61,990 bases of DNA from Rhizobium sp. (GCA_019739215.1 JAHHDR010000016.1:1-61990), one strand, 5' to 3'; counted from the stretch's first letter, positions 36,111-45,684 are shown. The notes: generated from the sequence alone by a model not told the origin. A program made the numbers and translations.

Positions 36111-37964
36111 TCAGGCCCTATCAAGCGCTTCCAGCTCGTCGATCAGCCCTTCGATCATCGACAGGCCCTTGTCCCAGAACGACGGATCGGTGGCATCGAG
36201 GCCGAAGGGCTTGAGCAGTTCCGCATAATGCTTGGTGCCGCCCGCCTTGAGCAGTTCGAAATAACGCTCCTGGAAGCCGTCCTCCGCGTTCTGGTAGACG
36301 GCATAGAGCGAGTTGACCAGGCAGTCGCCGAAGGCATAGGCGTAGACATAGAAGGGCGAATGGATGAAGTGGGGGATGTAGGACCACCAGGTCTCGTAAC
36401 CCTCGGAAATCCGGATCGCCGGGCCGAGGCTCTCGGCCTGGACCGAAAGCCAGATCTCTCCGATCTGCTCCGATGTCAGTTCGCCATCCCTGCGGGCGGT
36501 GTGCAGTCGGCGTTCGAATTCGTAGAAGGCGATCTGGCGGACGACCGTGTTGATCATGTCCTCGACCTTCTGGGCGAGCATCGCCTTGCGCTCGGCCTTG
36601 TCCCTGGTCCTGGCGAGCAGGGCGCGGAAGGTCAGCATCTCGCCGAAGACCGAGGCCGTCTCTGCCAGCGTCAGCGGCGTCGAGCACATCAGAGCGCCCT
36701 GGCCGCCGGCCAGAACCTGATGGACGCCATGGCCGAGCTCGTGGGCCAAAGTCATGACATCGCGCGGCTTGCCGAGATAGTTGACCAGAACGTAGGGGTG
36801 GGCGGACGGCACCGTCGGATGGGCGAAGGCGCCGGGGGCCTTGCCGGGTTTTACCGGCGCGTCAATCCAGCCCTTGTCGAAGAAGTCGCGGGCGATGGCG
36901 GCCATTTCGGGTGCGAAGTCGCCATAGGCGGAAAGCACCGTGTCGCGGGCCTCGTCCCAAGTCACAACCTGCGTAGGTGTCTCGGGCAGCGGCGCGTTGC
37001 GGTCCCAGTAGTTGAGCTGGTCCATGCCCAGCCACCGGGCCTTCATCGTGTAATAGCGGTGCGACAGGCGCGGATAGGCAGCCTTGACGGCAGCGGCCAG
37101 CGCATCGACGACCTCGCCTTCGACGCGGTTCGACAGGTGCCTCGAGTCGGCGATGTCCTTGAAACCGCGCCAGCGGTCGGAGATGTCCTTGTCCTTTGCG
37201 AGCGTGTTGGTGATCAGGGTGAACACCCGGATGTTCTGCTTGAAGACACGGCCGATTGCCTCTGCCGCGCGGGCGCGCAATTCAGGGTCGGGTTCCTGCA
37301 GCTTGTTCAGGACAGACTCCAGCGGCAGCGTTTCGCCGTCGAGCTCGAATTTCAGTTCGGCCTGGGTTTCGTTGAACAGGCGGTTCCATGCGGCGGCGCC
37401 TGTCTGGGATTTTTCCAGGAAGAGCTGCTCCAGCTTGTCGTCGAGCTGGTAGGGCTTTTCCTTGCGCAGGTCCTCGAGCCAGGGACGGAAATGGGCAGCG
37501 CCCGCGTCCCGCGCCATGGCCTCATCCATCACGGCATCGTCAATGCGGTTCAGTTCGAGCCCGAAGAACAGAAGGTCGCCCGCCATGCCCGTGATCGCGG
37601 CACTCGTGTCGGCGAAGAACTTGCCGTTGGCCGGGTCCGTCATGTCGGAATAGTAGCCGAGGCCGGCATAGGAGCCGATGCGGCCGATCAGGTCTTCAAG
37701 CGCCTCGAACTGGCGGAGCGCCTCGCCAAGGCCTTCATTGCCGGTCTTGCCGCAGGCGGCGGCGAGGTTGCCCTTCCACCTCTCCTGAAACGCGGCCGCG
37801 TCGACCCGTGCCTTTACGAGGTCGCCGATAAACGCCGAGCCGTCTCGCGAGGGATAGAGATCGCCGAGATTCCATTGCGGAAGGGTGCCGAGCGCCTCGG
37901 CAACGTGTTCGCCGCGGGTCTCCGGCGCCTGACGATTGGGGGAGCGGATCAGGGGGGTGTGCAT
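36111..37964 (-). CDS. pepF: M3 family oligoendopeptidase (PepF type)
   Basis: A 617-aa cytosolic zinc metallopeptidase that degrades short peptides. The zinc motif HELGH is at 408-412 with ETASVFGE about 25 residues later providing the third ligand. The all-helical N-terminal region (about 1-330) is typical of clan MA, family M3B. It is divergent from the sigma-54 regulator gene (196 nt between starts) and first in a minus-strand run with pabB, pabC, yciI and the DUF3445 gene. Confidence 0.94.
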   Translation of the reverse strand: MHTPLIRSPNRQAPETRGEHVAEALGTLPQWNLGDLYPSRDGSAFIGDLVKARVDAAAFQERWKGNLAAACGKTGNEGLGEALRQFEALEDLIGRIGSYAGLGYYSDMTDPANGKFFADTSAAITGMAGDLLFFGLELNRIDDAVMDEAMARDAGAAHFRPWLEDLRKEKPYQLDDKLEQLFLEKSQTGAAAWNRLFNETQAELKFELDGETLPLESVLNKLQEPDPELRARAAEAIGRVFKQNIRVFTLITNTLAKDKDISDRWRGFKDIADSRHLSNRVEGEVVDALAAAVKAAYPRLSHRYYTMKARWLGMDQLNYWDRNAPLPETPTQVVTWDEARDTVLSAYGDFAPEMAAIARDFFDKGWIDAPVKPGKAPGAFAHPTVPSAHPYVLVNYLGKPRDVMTLAHELGHGVHQVLAGGQGALMCSTPLTLAETASVFGEMLTFRALLARTRDKAERKAMLAQKVEDMINTVVRQIAFYEFERRLHTARRDGELTSEQIGEIWLSVQAESLGPAIRISEGYETWWSYIPHFIHSPFYVYAYAFGDCLVNSLYAVYQNAEDGFQERYFELLKAGGTKHYAELLKPFGLDATDPSFWDKGLSMIEGLIDELEALDRA

Positions 37965-38160
37965 CGATACCTCGCATCTTCTCGAATCCCCCTCTCTCTA
38001 GAGCATCGCACCGCTGATGGAAACCGGGCGAACCGGGCGCCTCGGCAATGAGGCCCAAAATGGGACGATCGCTAAAATCCGAGCATTTCCCGGAACCGGA
38101 TCTTCAGCCGACGGTGCCAGTGTGCGCCCATAATCAGAACGAACTCGGGGAGAATTTCCT

Positions 38161-39723
38161 GTGAGCACGCATATCCTTTTGATCGACGACGATCCCGTCC
38201 AGCGACGGCTGCTTCGCCACGCCGTTGAGCGCATCGGCCACGTTGCCCACACGGCCGAAAACGGCCGGCAGGGACTCGAGGCGCTGGGCCGCCTCGGCGA
38301 CAAGGTTTCCGTCATCATTCTCGACCTGATGATGCCCGAGATGAACGGCTTGGCCTTCCTCAATGCCATGAAGGATCGCGGTATCGATATTCCGGTCATC
38401 GTCCAGACCGGGCAGGGCGGCATCGAGACCGTGGTCATGGCGATGCGCGCCGGCGCGTTCGACTTCGTGGTCAAGCCGGTTTCGCCCGAACGCATCGGCA
38501 CCGCCGTCAACAATGCGCTGAAGCTTGATCGCAATGCGGCGGCGCGGACGCCGGTCCGCTCGCGCAGCAGCACGATCCGCTTCGAAGACATTGTTGCAGT
38601 GAGCCCGGCGATGGCGCGGGTGATGGAACTCGCCAAGCGTGCGTCCCAGTCCGACATTCCGGTCGTGCTCGAAGGCGAGTCCGGCGTGGGCAAGGAGATG
38701 GTGGCGCGCGCCGTGCAGGCCGGGTCGGACCGGGCCAACAAGCCGTTCGTGACCGTCAACTGCGGGGCTATTCCGCACAATCTCGTCGAGAGTATCCTGT
38801 TCGGCCACGAGAAGGGCGCCTTTACCGGGGCCACCGAAAAGCATGCCGGCAAGTTCGCCGAGGCCGATGGTGGAACGCTGTTTCTCGACGAGATCGGAGA
38901 CCTGCCGCTGGACGTGCAGGTCAAGCTTCTGCGCGCGATCCAGCATGGCGAGATCGAGACGATCGGGGCGCGGCGGACGCAGAAGGTTGATGTGCGGCTG
39001 ATATCGGCCACCAACAAGGACCTGATCGCGGCCGTGAAGAATGGCGAGTTTCGCGAAGACCTGTATTACCGGCTGAACGTGTTTCCGATCACCATCCCGG
39101 CGCTGCGGCGGCGCAAGGAGGACATACCGGTTCTCGCGCGCACCTTCGCCGAGCGGTTTGCTGCCGGGCAGAAGCTGGAAACGGTGCCGGAGATCACACC
39201 GGCGGCGATGGCCCTGCTGACGGCCTTCGACTGGCCGGGCAATATCCGGCAACTCGAGAACTCGATCTTCCGCGCCGTGGTGCTGGCGGAGGGTCATGCC
39301 CTTGATGTCGGAGACTTCCCGCAAATCGCGGCCCAGATCCCCGGCTATATCTCGTCGGACGGCGAAAGCATCTTCACCGGCAACAGGGATGTGCTCCAGG
39401 TTCCCAGCATGGCGGTGAACCACCTGCCGTCGGTCTTTCCGGATTTTGCCGGAAGCGACGAGGTGCGCCATGAGACCAGGCCGGCGGTGGTCCACAGTGT
39501 TCCCGACGGGTCGCTGCAGGCCATTGGTCCGGATGGCGAGGTCCGCGCGATCGCTGTTGTCGAGGAGGAACTGATCCGCTTCGCGCTGCGCTTCTACCGC
39601 GGACAGATGAGCGAGGTGGCGCGCAGGCTCGGTATCGGGCGATCCACGCTCTACCGAAAGCTGAAGGACTACGGCATAGACCCCGACGACCCGATGCGCG
39701 CCCGTGAGCTCGAACGGGTGTGA
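38161..39723 (+). CDS. Sigma-54-dependent response regulator (NtrC family)
   Basis: 520 aa: a receiver domain (about 1-120, acidic pocket DDD 9-11, phospho-acceptor Asp55, Lys105) and an AAA+ domain with Walker A GESGVGKE (172-179), the sigma-54 contact loop GAFTGA (219-224) and Walker B TLFLDE (239-244). A linker of about 80 residues precedes a Fis-type helix-turn-helix at the C-terminus (about 465-508, MSEVARRLGIGRSTLYRKLK). The start is GTG with GGGGAGA upstream. No histidine kinase or sigma-54 promoter target is evident beside it, so its signal is unknown. Followed by a hairpin (39736-39763) and an intrinsic terminator (39812-39846). The copy is at 53316-54878. Confidence 0.92.
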   Translation: MSTHILLIDDDPVQRRLLRHAVERIGHVAHTAENGRQGLEALGRLGDKVSVIILDLMMPEMNGLAFLNAMKDRGIDIPVIVQTGQGGIETVVMAMRAGAFDFVVKPVSPERIGTAVNNALKLDRNAAARTPVRSRSSTIRFEDIVAVSPAMARVMELAKRASQSDIPVVLEGESGVGKEMVARAVQAGSDRANKPFVTVNCGAIPHNLVESILFGHEKGAFTGATEKHAGKFAEADGGTLFLDEIGDLPLDVQVKLLRAIQHGEIETIGARRTQKVDVRLISATNKDLIAAVKNGEFREDLYYRLNVFPITIPALRRRKEDIPVLARTFAERFAAGQKLETVPEITPAAMALLTAFDWPGNIRQLENSIFRAVVLAEGHALDVGDFPQIAAQIPGYISSDGESIFTGNRDVLQVPSMAVNHLPSVFPDFAGSDEVRHETRPAVVHSVPDGSLQAIGPDGEVRAIAVVEEELIRFALRFYRGQMSEVARRLGIGRSTLYRKLKDYGIDPDDPMRARELERV

Positions 39724-39735
39724 ATGCGGGACCTG

Positions 39736-39763
39736 GCACGCGCATCCTATTCGATGCGCGTGC
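39736..39763 (+). other. 11-bp hairpin following regulator stop codon
   Basis: Perfect stem GCACGCGCATC with its complement around a 6-nt loop, starting 13 nt after the stop. No T run follows, so it is not a classical terminator; it could stabilise the 3' end of the mRNA. Confidence 0.6.
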
Positions 39764-39811
39764 GCCGGATATCGAGATGGTCACGTATGCAATTGTTAAC
39801 CATGACTGAAA

Positions 39812-39846
39812 TTTTCGTGGCCGCTCCGCCACACGAAATCTTTTTT
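39812..39846 (+). terminator. Rho-independent terminator of the sigma-54 regulator gene
   Basis: A 9-bp stem TTTCGTGGC/GCCAC..GAAA with a 2-nt bulge and a 6-nt loop, followed by a run of six T. Confidence 0.8.
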
Positions 39847-40056
39847 CGATTCGCCCTCAAAGCCCTGCCAAAAGCCTCGGGTAAGAATTCTCTCATATAG
39901 AGAGTGAGCGGGTGGAACACGAAAACGTGAAAAAACCGCTGGAAAACATCACGAAAATGAGCTTAATGCGCATACTTGGTTAAAATCCTGCTTGTCGTTT
40001 ATCCCTTGTTAGTGCTTCGTTGACTATCAATCGGGATCTGACGTGAGTGTACGCAT

Positions 40057-42006
40057 TTGCCATCGTCTTACCGCAATTGCATCTCAAGAGGGCAACGGGG
40101 CGATGACCAGTGGACGGGGATCGAGTTGGCATATAGCGAAGAGTCCGAACGCCGGATTTCACAGAAATTCAGCCTGATATCCGAGACGACGCGGAAGTTC
40201 TTCCGCAATCTCAAGGTGCTTCTGCCGGCGGCGGTCGTGGCTCTCGGGATGTTGTCGATCGACGTCGTCGCGCAGGCGCAGACCCAGGCACTGAAGCTCT
40301 ACAACACGCATACCCGCGAAAAGCAGACCATCGTGTTCAAGCGCGGTGGTCGCTATGACGCGTCCGGTCTGAAGAAGATCAATCACATGCTGCGCGACTG
40401 GCGCCGGAACGAACCGACGCGGATGGATCCGCGCCTGCTCGATCTCGTCTGGGAAGTCTATCAGAAGTCCGGTTCGCGCGCCTATATTCACATCGTCAGC
40501 GGCTATCGTTCGCCGGGCACCAACAAATTGCTCAAGTCGCGCTCACGCCGCTCGGGCGTCGCCGAGAAAAGCCAGCATATCCTCGGCAAGGCGATGGACT
40601 TCTACATTCCCGACGTTCCGCTCAGCAAGCTGCGCGAGATCGGTATGAAGTTCCAGGTCGGTGGCGTCGGTTTCTATCCGAAGTCCGGTTCGCCCTTCGT
40701 CCATATGGATGTCGGTGGCGTCCGTGCCTGGCCGCGCATGCCGCGCCGTGAACTGGCGCGCCTCTTCCCCGACGGAAAGACACTGCACGTGCCGGCCGAG
40801 GGCGGTCAGATGCCGGGCTATAGCGCGGCACTGTCCGACTACAAGCGTCGTGTCGGCAAGAATTCGATCGTGATCGCGGGCGTTCCGTCCAAGAATTCCG
40901 ATTCGGAAAGCCGCCAGAGCAAGAGCCTTCTTGCTGCGCTGTTCTCTCGCGCCGACGAAGACGAGGGCGATTTCAACGATGCGCCGGAGACGGCAGCCGA
41001 AGAGCCCAAGGCCAAGCGCAAGCCGGAAGAAAAGCCTGCGGAAATCCTGGTCGCCAAGGCCGAGGAAGAGAAGTTGAAGGCGCCGGTGCCACGTGTGCGC
41101 CCGGCCTATGCCGAAGAAACCGAGACGATCCAGACCGCGCTGTTCTCCACCAAGAAGAATCCCGCCGAGGATGCCATGAAGGCCGCGCTCACGCCGCAGC
41201 CCGTGGAATTCGACGAGGCCAAGCCGGAAGAAGACAAGCCTGAATTCTCCGATCTCGCGCAGTACAAGATCCCGGTTCCGGAAATTCTCGGCGACCGCAA
41301 GCGTCCGGGTGACAGCGAGGACGTTATGACGGCCTCTGCCGAGGCGTTCGACGCCGCCGCAGCGATTACCGTGGCCGGTCTGCCGGTTCCGGAGGTGCGT
41401 CCTGAACTCGCGACGGCGGATGCGCAAGAATTGGTGACGGCCGCGATCGCCGGCGATGACGTCGATGCACCCGCGCCTGCCTTGTCCGAAAAGGAAATCG
41501 CCGCGCTGGCTCGCGAAAGCGGCGCGGAACTTGCCAGCCTGAGCACGGATACCGACGATACCGCCGCCCTGATCGACAGCCTCGACAATGCCGACAAGGC
41601 AGATGCGAGAGAACCGCTCGCCGAGATGGCCTCGCTCGACATGCCCAAGGCGTCGGTAACCCGCGGCTTCTCTCTGCCGACCAGTCTTTCGCTGGATGAC
41701 GATGCCGAGCAGCCGAAGCGCGTTGCCAAGGGTTCACGGATCAAGACCGATGCTGCGTCCAAGGACAGCATTCGCGTCGAGCCGAAGCTCACCGAGAACC
41801 TGATCGCCCAGTGGGCGCTCACCAATGGCCGCTCGCGGATCCTGGCAAAGCCGGTCAAGGCGCCGCGCTTCATCAGCAAAACCATGCGCAAGCAGCCGAC
41901 CGAAGTCTATGTCGATGGCTTCAGCCTCGACACTGCCGAAGTCGACTCGGGCCGCTTCTCCGGCACCGCAGTGAACTTCATGCCGGTCAAGAAGTTCGAG
42001 AACTGA
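40057..42006 (+). CDS. DUF882 (peptidase M15-like, MepK/YcbK type) murein hydrolase with long C-terminal extension
   Basis: 649 aa in the open frame beginning with TTG; another TTG at about 40126 (MAYSEESERR) may be the true start, since no ATG fits. A hydrophobic segment (about residues 54-74, ending VVAQAQ) acts as signal or anchor. The peptidase domain (about 78-235) has the LAS-type zinc ligands His174 and Asp181 (SQHILGKAMDF) and His216 (FVHMDVG), as in DUF882 peptidases that cut murein cross-links. About 400 residues follow that are acidic and low in complexity (Ala/Glu/Lys/Asp) and contain repeated (V/L)PxVRP-like pieces; no fold is recognisable there. The copy is at 51033-52982. Confidence 0.85.
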   Translation: MPSSYRNCISRGQRGDDQWTGIELAYSEESERRISQKFSLISETTRKFFRNLKVLLPAAVVALGMLSIDVVAQAQTQALKLYNTHTREKQTIVFKRGGRYDASGLKKINHMLRDWRRNEPTRMDPRLLDLVWEVYQKSGSRAYIHIVSGYRSPGTNKLLKSRSRRSGVAEKSQHILGKAMDFYIPDVPLSKLREIGMKFQVGGVGFYPKSGSPFVHMDVGGVRAWPRMPRRELARLFPDGKTLHVPAEGGQMPGYSAALSDYKRRVGKNSIVIAGVPSKNSDSESRQSKSLLAALFSRADEDEGDFNDAPETAAEEPKAKRKPEEKPAEILVAKAEEEKLKAPVPRVRPAYAEETETIQTALFSTKKNPAEDAMKAALTPQPVEFDEAKPEEDKPEFSDLAQYKIPVPEILGDRKRPGDSEDVMTASAEAFDAAAAITVAGLPVPEVRPELATADAQELVTAAIAGDDVDAPAPALSEKEIAALARESGAELASLSTDTDDTAALIDSLDNADKADAREPLAEMASLDMPKASVTRGFSLPTSLSLDDDAEQPKRVAKGSRIKTDAASKDSIRVEPKLTENLIAQWALTNGRSRILAKPVKAPRFISKTMRKQPTEVYVDGFSLDTAEVDSGRFSGTAVNFMPVKKFEN

Positions 42007-42050
42007 TCGCGCAAGCGCTCGAATTGACGCCACACGTCGGAACCAAATAA

Positions 42051-42078
42051 CAATGCCGGGGCGTTTGCTCCGGCATTG
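42051..42078. terminator. Bidirectional terminator between DUF882 gene and sitD
   Basis: A 9-bp stem CAATGCCGG/CCGGCATTG with a 10-nt loop in the 132-nt gap between convergent genes. T-rich sequence follows it on the minus strand (after sitD); the plus-strand side is weaker. Confidence 0.7.
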
Positions 42079-42138
42079 TCGTGTCTGGAGACGAGAGGCG
42101 CGTCGGCCTTGCCTTGGGGGATAATGGCCCTGCGGACT

Positions 42139-42978
42139 TCAGGGCGTGCTTGTCGCTTCAGCCCGGCGCTTGCCCCATGTGGTCCAGACAAAGGCAGCGA
42201 TGAAATAGGCGGCCATCAGCAGGACGATTGTCGGGGCGGGGGCGGCGTCGATGAAGAAGGCGGCATAGACGCCGATCTGCGATGCGGAGAGCGCGATCGC
42301 CAGGCTGAGCAGCAGCATCGTACCGAAGCTGCGGGTGAGCAGGAATGCAATGGCGCCAGGCGCGATCAGCAAAGCGATGACGAGAACAATGCCGACCGCC
42401 TGCAGCGCGCCGACGATGGCCAGCGAAATCAGGCTGAGCAGGCCATAATGCAGCAGGCCAACGGGCAGGCCGGCGACCCGGGCCTGCGCCGGATCGAAGG
42501 CATGAAGCAGCAGATCACGCCATTTGACGGCAATGATGACGACGGTGAGAAGTGCAATGAGGGCGGCCTGGATCAGGTCGTAGCTGCCGATGCCCAGCAT
42601 GTCGCCGAACAGGATGTGGTCGAGATGCACGTCCGACTGGATCTCGAGATAGAGCACCAGGCCGAGGCCGAACATGCCGGAGAACACGATGCCCATGACC
42701 GTGTCCTGCTTGATACGGCTGTTGTCCTTGAGGAATCCGGTCGCGACGGCGGAGAACAGGCCGGCTGCAAAGGCGCCGACCGCGTAGGGTATGCCGATGA
42801 TATAGGCGATGACCACGCCCGGAAAGACGGCGTGGGAAATGGCGTCGCCCATCAGCGACCAGCCCTTGAGCACGAGAAAGCATGAGAGGAGCGCGGTGGG
42901 CACCGCGATCAGCGCCGATACCAGGAATGCGTTCAGCATGAAGTCGAACTGGAACGGAGACAGCAGGGTCTCGATCAT
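42139..42978 (-). CDS. sitD: Manganese/iron ABC transporter permease SitD
   Basis: 279 aa ABC-3 family inner-membrane permease with about eight hydrophobic helices; FLVLKGWSLMGDAISHAVFPGVVIAY near residues 33-58 is the family signature region. It pairs with SitC to form the channel. The ATG overlaps the sitC stop by four bases. An open frame extends far upstream in the same phase through sitC and sitB, but that part is only antisense-like noise. The copy is at 50061-50900. Confidence 0.92.
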   Translation of the reverse strand: MIETLLSPFQFDFMLNAFLVSALIAVPTALLSCFLVLKGWSLMGDAISHAVFPGVVIAYIIGIPYAVGAFAAGLFSAVATGFLKDNSRIKQDTVMGIVFSGMFGLGLVLYLEIQSDVHLDHILFGDMLGIGSYDLIQAALIALLTVVIIAVKWRDLLLHAFDPAQARVAGLPVGLLHYGLLSLISLAIVGALQAVGIVLVIALLIAPGAIAFLLTRSFGTMLLLSLAIALSASQIGVYAAFFIDAAPAPTIVLLMAAYFIAAFVWTTWGKRRAEATSTP

Positions 42979-43832
42979 GTCGGGGTCTCCGTGATGGCGG
43001 TGGCGCGGCGGCGCGCGGCGAGCATGCCGTGCTTGGGCGCCAGGAAGAAGGCGCAGAGAAAAATCGCGGTCTGAAGCACGACGATGATGCCGCCGGTGGC
43101 ACCATCGAGGAAGTAGCTGATATAGGCGCCGGCAAAGCTCGTGGTCGAGCCGATCGCGGCGGCAATGATCAGCAGGCGGGGAAAGCGGTCGGTGAGAAGA
43201 TAGGCCGTGGCACCCGGCGTGACCACCATGCAGATGACGAGGAATGCGCCAACCGTCTGGAGTGCGGCGACGGTTGCCGCCGACAGCAGGGTGAAGAACA
43301 GCACCTTGAGGAAGGTCGGGTTCAGCCCGATCGAGCGCGCGTGGGTCTCGTCGAAGAATGTCACCATGAGGTCTTTCCATTTGACCAGAAGAATGGCGAG
43401 CGTGACGACGCTGATCATGACCAGTTGCAGTGTATCCTCCGGCGTAATGGCGAGAATGTTGCCCAGCACGATGGTCTTGATGTCGACCGATGTCGGCGAC
43501 AGCGACACCATGAACAGGCCGAGGCCGAAGAAGGATGAGAAGATCAGGCCGATGATCGCATCCTCGCGCAGCTTGGTTCGCTGGTTGAGGAACAACATTG
43601 TGGCTGCAGCCAGGCCGCCGGAAAAGAACGCGCCGATCGAAAACGGCAGGCCGAGCATGTAGGCCCCGGCCACGCCGGGAACGATGGCGTGGGAAAGCGC
43701 ATCGCCGATCAGCGACCAGCCCTTGAGCATCAGGTAGCAGGACAGCAACGCGCAGACGCCGCCCACAAGGGCGGAGACCCACATGGCGTTGGTCATGTAT
43801 TCGTAGGCGAAGGGCTCGAGAAGCACGTCCAT
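42975..43832 (-). CDS. sitC: Manganese/iron ABC transporter permease SitC
   Basis: 285 aa ABC-3 family permease; about eight membrane helices and the signature YLMLKGWSLIGDALSHAIVPGVAGAY near the N-terminus. The start codon overlaps the sitB stop by one base (TGATG), indicating coupled translation. The copy is at 49207-50064. Confidence 0.92.
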   Translation of the reverse strand: MDVLLEPFAYEYMTNAMWVSALVGGVCALLSCYLMLKGWSLIGDALSHAIVPGVAGAYMLGLPFSIGAFFSGGLAAATMLFLNQRTKLREDAIIGLIFSSFFGLGLFMVSLSPTSVDIKTIVLGNILAITPEDTLQLVMISVVTLAILLVKWKDLMVTFFDETHARSIGLNPTFLKVLFFTLLSAATVAALQTVGAFLVICMVVTPGATAYLLTDRFPRLLIIAAAIGSTTSFAGAYISYFLDGATGGIIVVLQTAIFLCAFFLAPKHGMLAARRRATAITETPT

Positions 43833-44734
43833 CAATCGCTCTCCGGATCCGATGGCGGGGAAACCCGCGGCACGGCCTTGCCGCCCTGGAGAACCAGGGG
43901 GCGCTCGTCATCGGTGAGAAGACCGAAGGGATAAGGTGTTTCACTGTCGGCATGGCCGAGCACGAAATGCCGGAGAACGCCACCGAAGGCGCGCTCGAGA
44001 TTGGCCTGGGTGAAGATCTCGGCTGTCGGGCCGTAGGCGAGCACGGTGCCCTTGACCAGGATCGTCTGGTCGCAGAACTCCGGAACCGAACCGAGATTGT
44101 GGGTGGAGACCAGAATGATGCGGCCCTCGTCGCGAAGATCGCGCAACAGGGCCACGATGGCATCCTCGGTCTTGACGTCGACGCCGGTGAAAGGTTCGTC
44201 GAGCAGGATCACCCGGCCATCCTGTGCAAGCGCGCGTGCGAGAAAGACGCGCTTCTTCTGGCCGCCCGAGAGTTCACCGATCTGCCGCTTGCGGAAATCG
44301 CTCATGCCGACCCGCGCAAGCGCCTCGTCCACGGACCTGCGGTCCGACGCGCCGGCGATGCGCATCATGCCCATGTGGCCATAGCGGCCCATCATCACCA
44401 CGTCCTCGACCAGGACGGGGAAGTTCCAATCCACTTCCTCCGACTGCGGCACATAGGCGACGAGGTTCCTGCGCAGCGCCTTGTTGACGGGTTCTCCGAG
44501 TATCGCGATATCGCCGCCAGCGAGCCGGACAAAGCCCATGATCGCCTTGAAGATGGTGGATTTTCCCGATCCGTTGACGCCGACCAGCGCGGCGATCGTG
44601 CCGGCCGGCACCTCGAAGCTTGCATCGCGAATGGCGGTCAGGCCGTTGCGATAGGTCACGGTCGCATGCCGCACCGAGAGGCCCGGGCCGGCCTCGGCGA
44701 GGGTCGAGACGGGGTGCGCGGGCGCGACGTTCAT
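43832..44734 (-). CDS. sitB: Manganese/iron ABC transporter ATPase SitB
   Basis: 300 aa cytosolic ATPase: Walker [10 protein letters not shown] (52-60), Q-loop PQSEEVDW, signature LSGGQ (155-159), Walker B VILLDEP (175-181) and the H-loop STHNLG. It powers the SitCD channel. Its C-terminal 50 residues (after about 250) are an extension common in SitB/MntB proteins. It overlaps sitA by four bases. Confidence 0.94.
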   Translation of the reverse strand: MNVAPAHPVSTLAEAGPGLSVRHATVTYRNGLTAIRDASFEVPAGTIAALVGVNGSGKSTIFKAIMGFVRLAGGDIAILGEPVNKALRRNLVAYVPQSEEVDWNFPVLVEDVVMMGRYGHMGMMRIAGASDRRSVDEALARVGMSDFRKRQIGELSGGQKKRVFLARALAQDGRVILLDEPFTGVDVKTEDAIVALLRDLRDEGRIILVSTHNLGSVPEFCDQTILVKGTVLAYGPTAEIFTQANLERAFGGVLRHFVLGHADSETPYPFGLLTDDERPLVLQGGKAVPRVSPPSDPESD

Positions 44735-45653
44735 TGCGACAGTCCCTCCTCGAGCCCCTTCTGGATCGTGCTCGTCGTCACCTTCAGCAAGTCGATGTAG
44801 GTGGGAACGGGCCCATCCGGTTCGCTCAAGGAGTCGACATAGAGCACCCCGCCGTAATGCGCCCCGGTCTCGCGCGCGACCTGCCGGGCCGGCTTGTCGG
44901 AAATCGTGCTTTCGCTGAAGACGGCGGGGATCTTGTGCTCGCGCACGGTATCGATCACCTTGCGGACCTGTTTGGGGGTGCCCTGCTGGTCGGCGTTGAT
45001 CGGCCAGAGATAGAGTTCCTTCATGCCGAAATCGCGTGCCAGGTAGGAAAAGGCGCCTTCGCTGGAGACCAGCCAGCGCTTGTCCTCAGGGATCGTGTCC
45101 AGCTTGGCCTTGATCGGAGCGACCGCCTCTTCGATGGCCTTCTTGTAGGTCTCGGCATTGGCCTTGTAGGTCTCGGCATTGGCCGGATCATGCTTCACCA
45201 GCGCGTCCCTGATATTGTCGACATAGACGAGCGCCCCTGCCGAGGACATCCAGGCATGCGGGTTCGGCTTGCCTTCGTATGGACCATCGGAAATTCCGAG
45301 CGGCTCGATGCCGCCGGACACCACGACGCTCGGGAACGCCGTCGAGGTTCTGGAAGAACTTCTCGAACCAGCGTTCAAGGTTGAGCCCGTTCCAGAGAAT
45401 GAGTTGGGCGCCCTGGGCGCGCTGCAGATCACCGGGCGTCGGTGCGTAATTGTGGATCTCGGCGCCAGGCTTGGTGATCGATTCCACGTCTGCGGCATTG
45501 CCGGCGACGTTGCGTGCCATGTCGGCGATCACGGTGAATGTGGTGACAACCTTGAATTTTTTCAGCGGCAGCAGCGGGCGAAAATGTCGGCAGCAGCATG
45601 AAGGCCGTAGCTGCAAGCGCCGCGACGAAGCCGCGCCTTGTTCCTGTCAGCAT
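44731..45653 (-). pseudogene. sitA: Periplasmic metal-binding protein SitA (left copy, two frame-breaking insertions)
   Basis: ABC transporter solute-binding protein of cluster A-I (Mn/Fe/Zn). A signal peptide (FVAALAATAFMLLPTFSPAAAA) is followed by the mature start KFKVVTTFTVIADMARNVAG, and later metal-ligand regions PGAEIHNYAPTPGDL, PHAWMSSAG and the closing [16 protein letters not shown]. Two extra bases break the frame: A6 at 45557-45562 (plus strand T run), also present in the other arm, and G3 at 45332-45334, found only here. Removing both gives 306 aa. It is the first gene of the sitABCD operon, behind two Mur-like boxes. Confidence 0.88.
45143..45184 (-). repeat. 21-bp tandem duplication inside sitA (copy)
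   Basis: Two perfect 21-bp units encoding NAETYKA-type heptads in a helix of SitA; mirror of 47855-47896. Confidence 0.85.
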
Positions 45654-45669
45654 GCGGGCGTCTCCTTAT

Positions 45670-45684
45670 TGAGAATAATTTGCA
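45670..45684. promoter_or_regulatory. Mur/Fur-like box, proximal to sitA (copy)
   Basis: A 15-bp 7-1-7 imperfect palindrome with halves TGAGAAT and ATTTGCA, 16 nt upstream of the sitA start. Mirror of 47356-47370. Confidence 0.6.

Larger units (their letters stand above)
39724..40056. other. Intergenic region after the regulator gene
   Basis: 333 nt with no convincing gene. It contains a perfect 11-bp hairpin right after the regulator stop, a rho-independent terminator, and then an AT-richer stretch (about 39850-40050) that presumably holds the promoter of the DUF882 gene; I could not pick out a -35/-10 pair with confidence. Confidence 0.7.

Noticed and set aside
34683..38051. 1122-codon open frame antisense to pabC-pabB-pepF (mirror at 54988-58356)
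   Set aside because: It spans several real genes on the opposite strand and has antisense composition without domains.
42139..44163. 674-codon frame joining sitD to upstream sequence (mirror at 48876-50900)
   Set aside because: Only the last 279 codons are protein-like. The rest overlaps sitC and sitB in another frame; the real start is the ATG overlapping the sitC stop.
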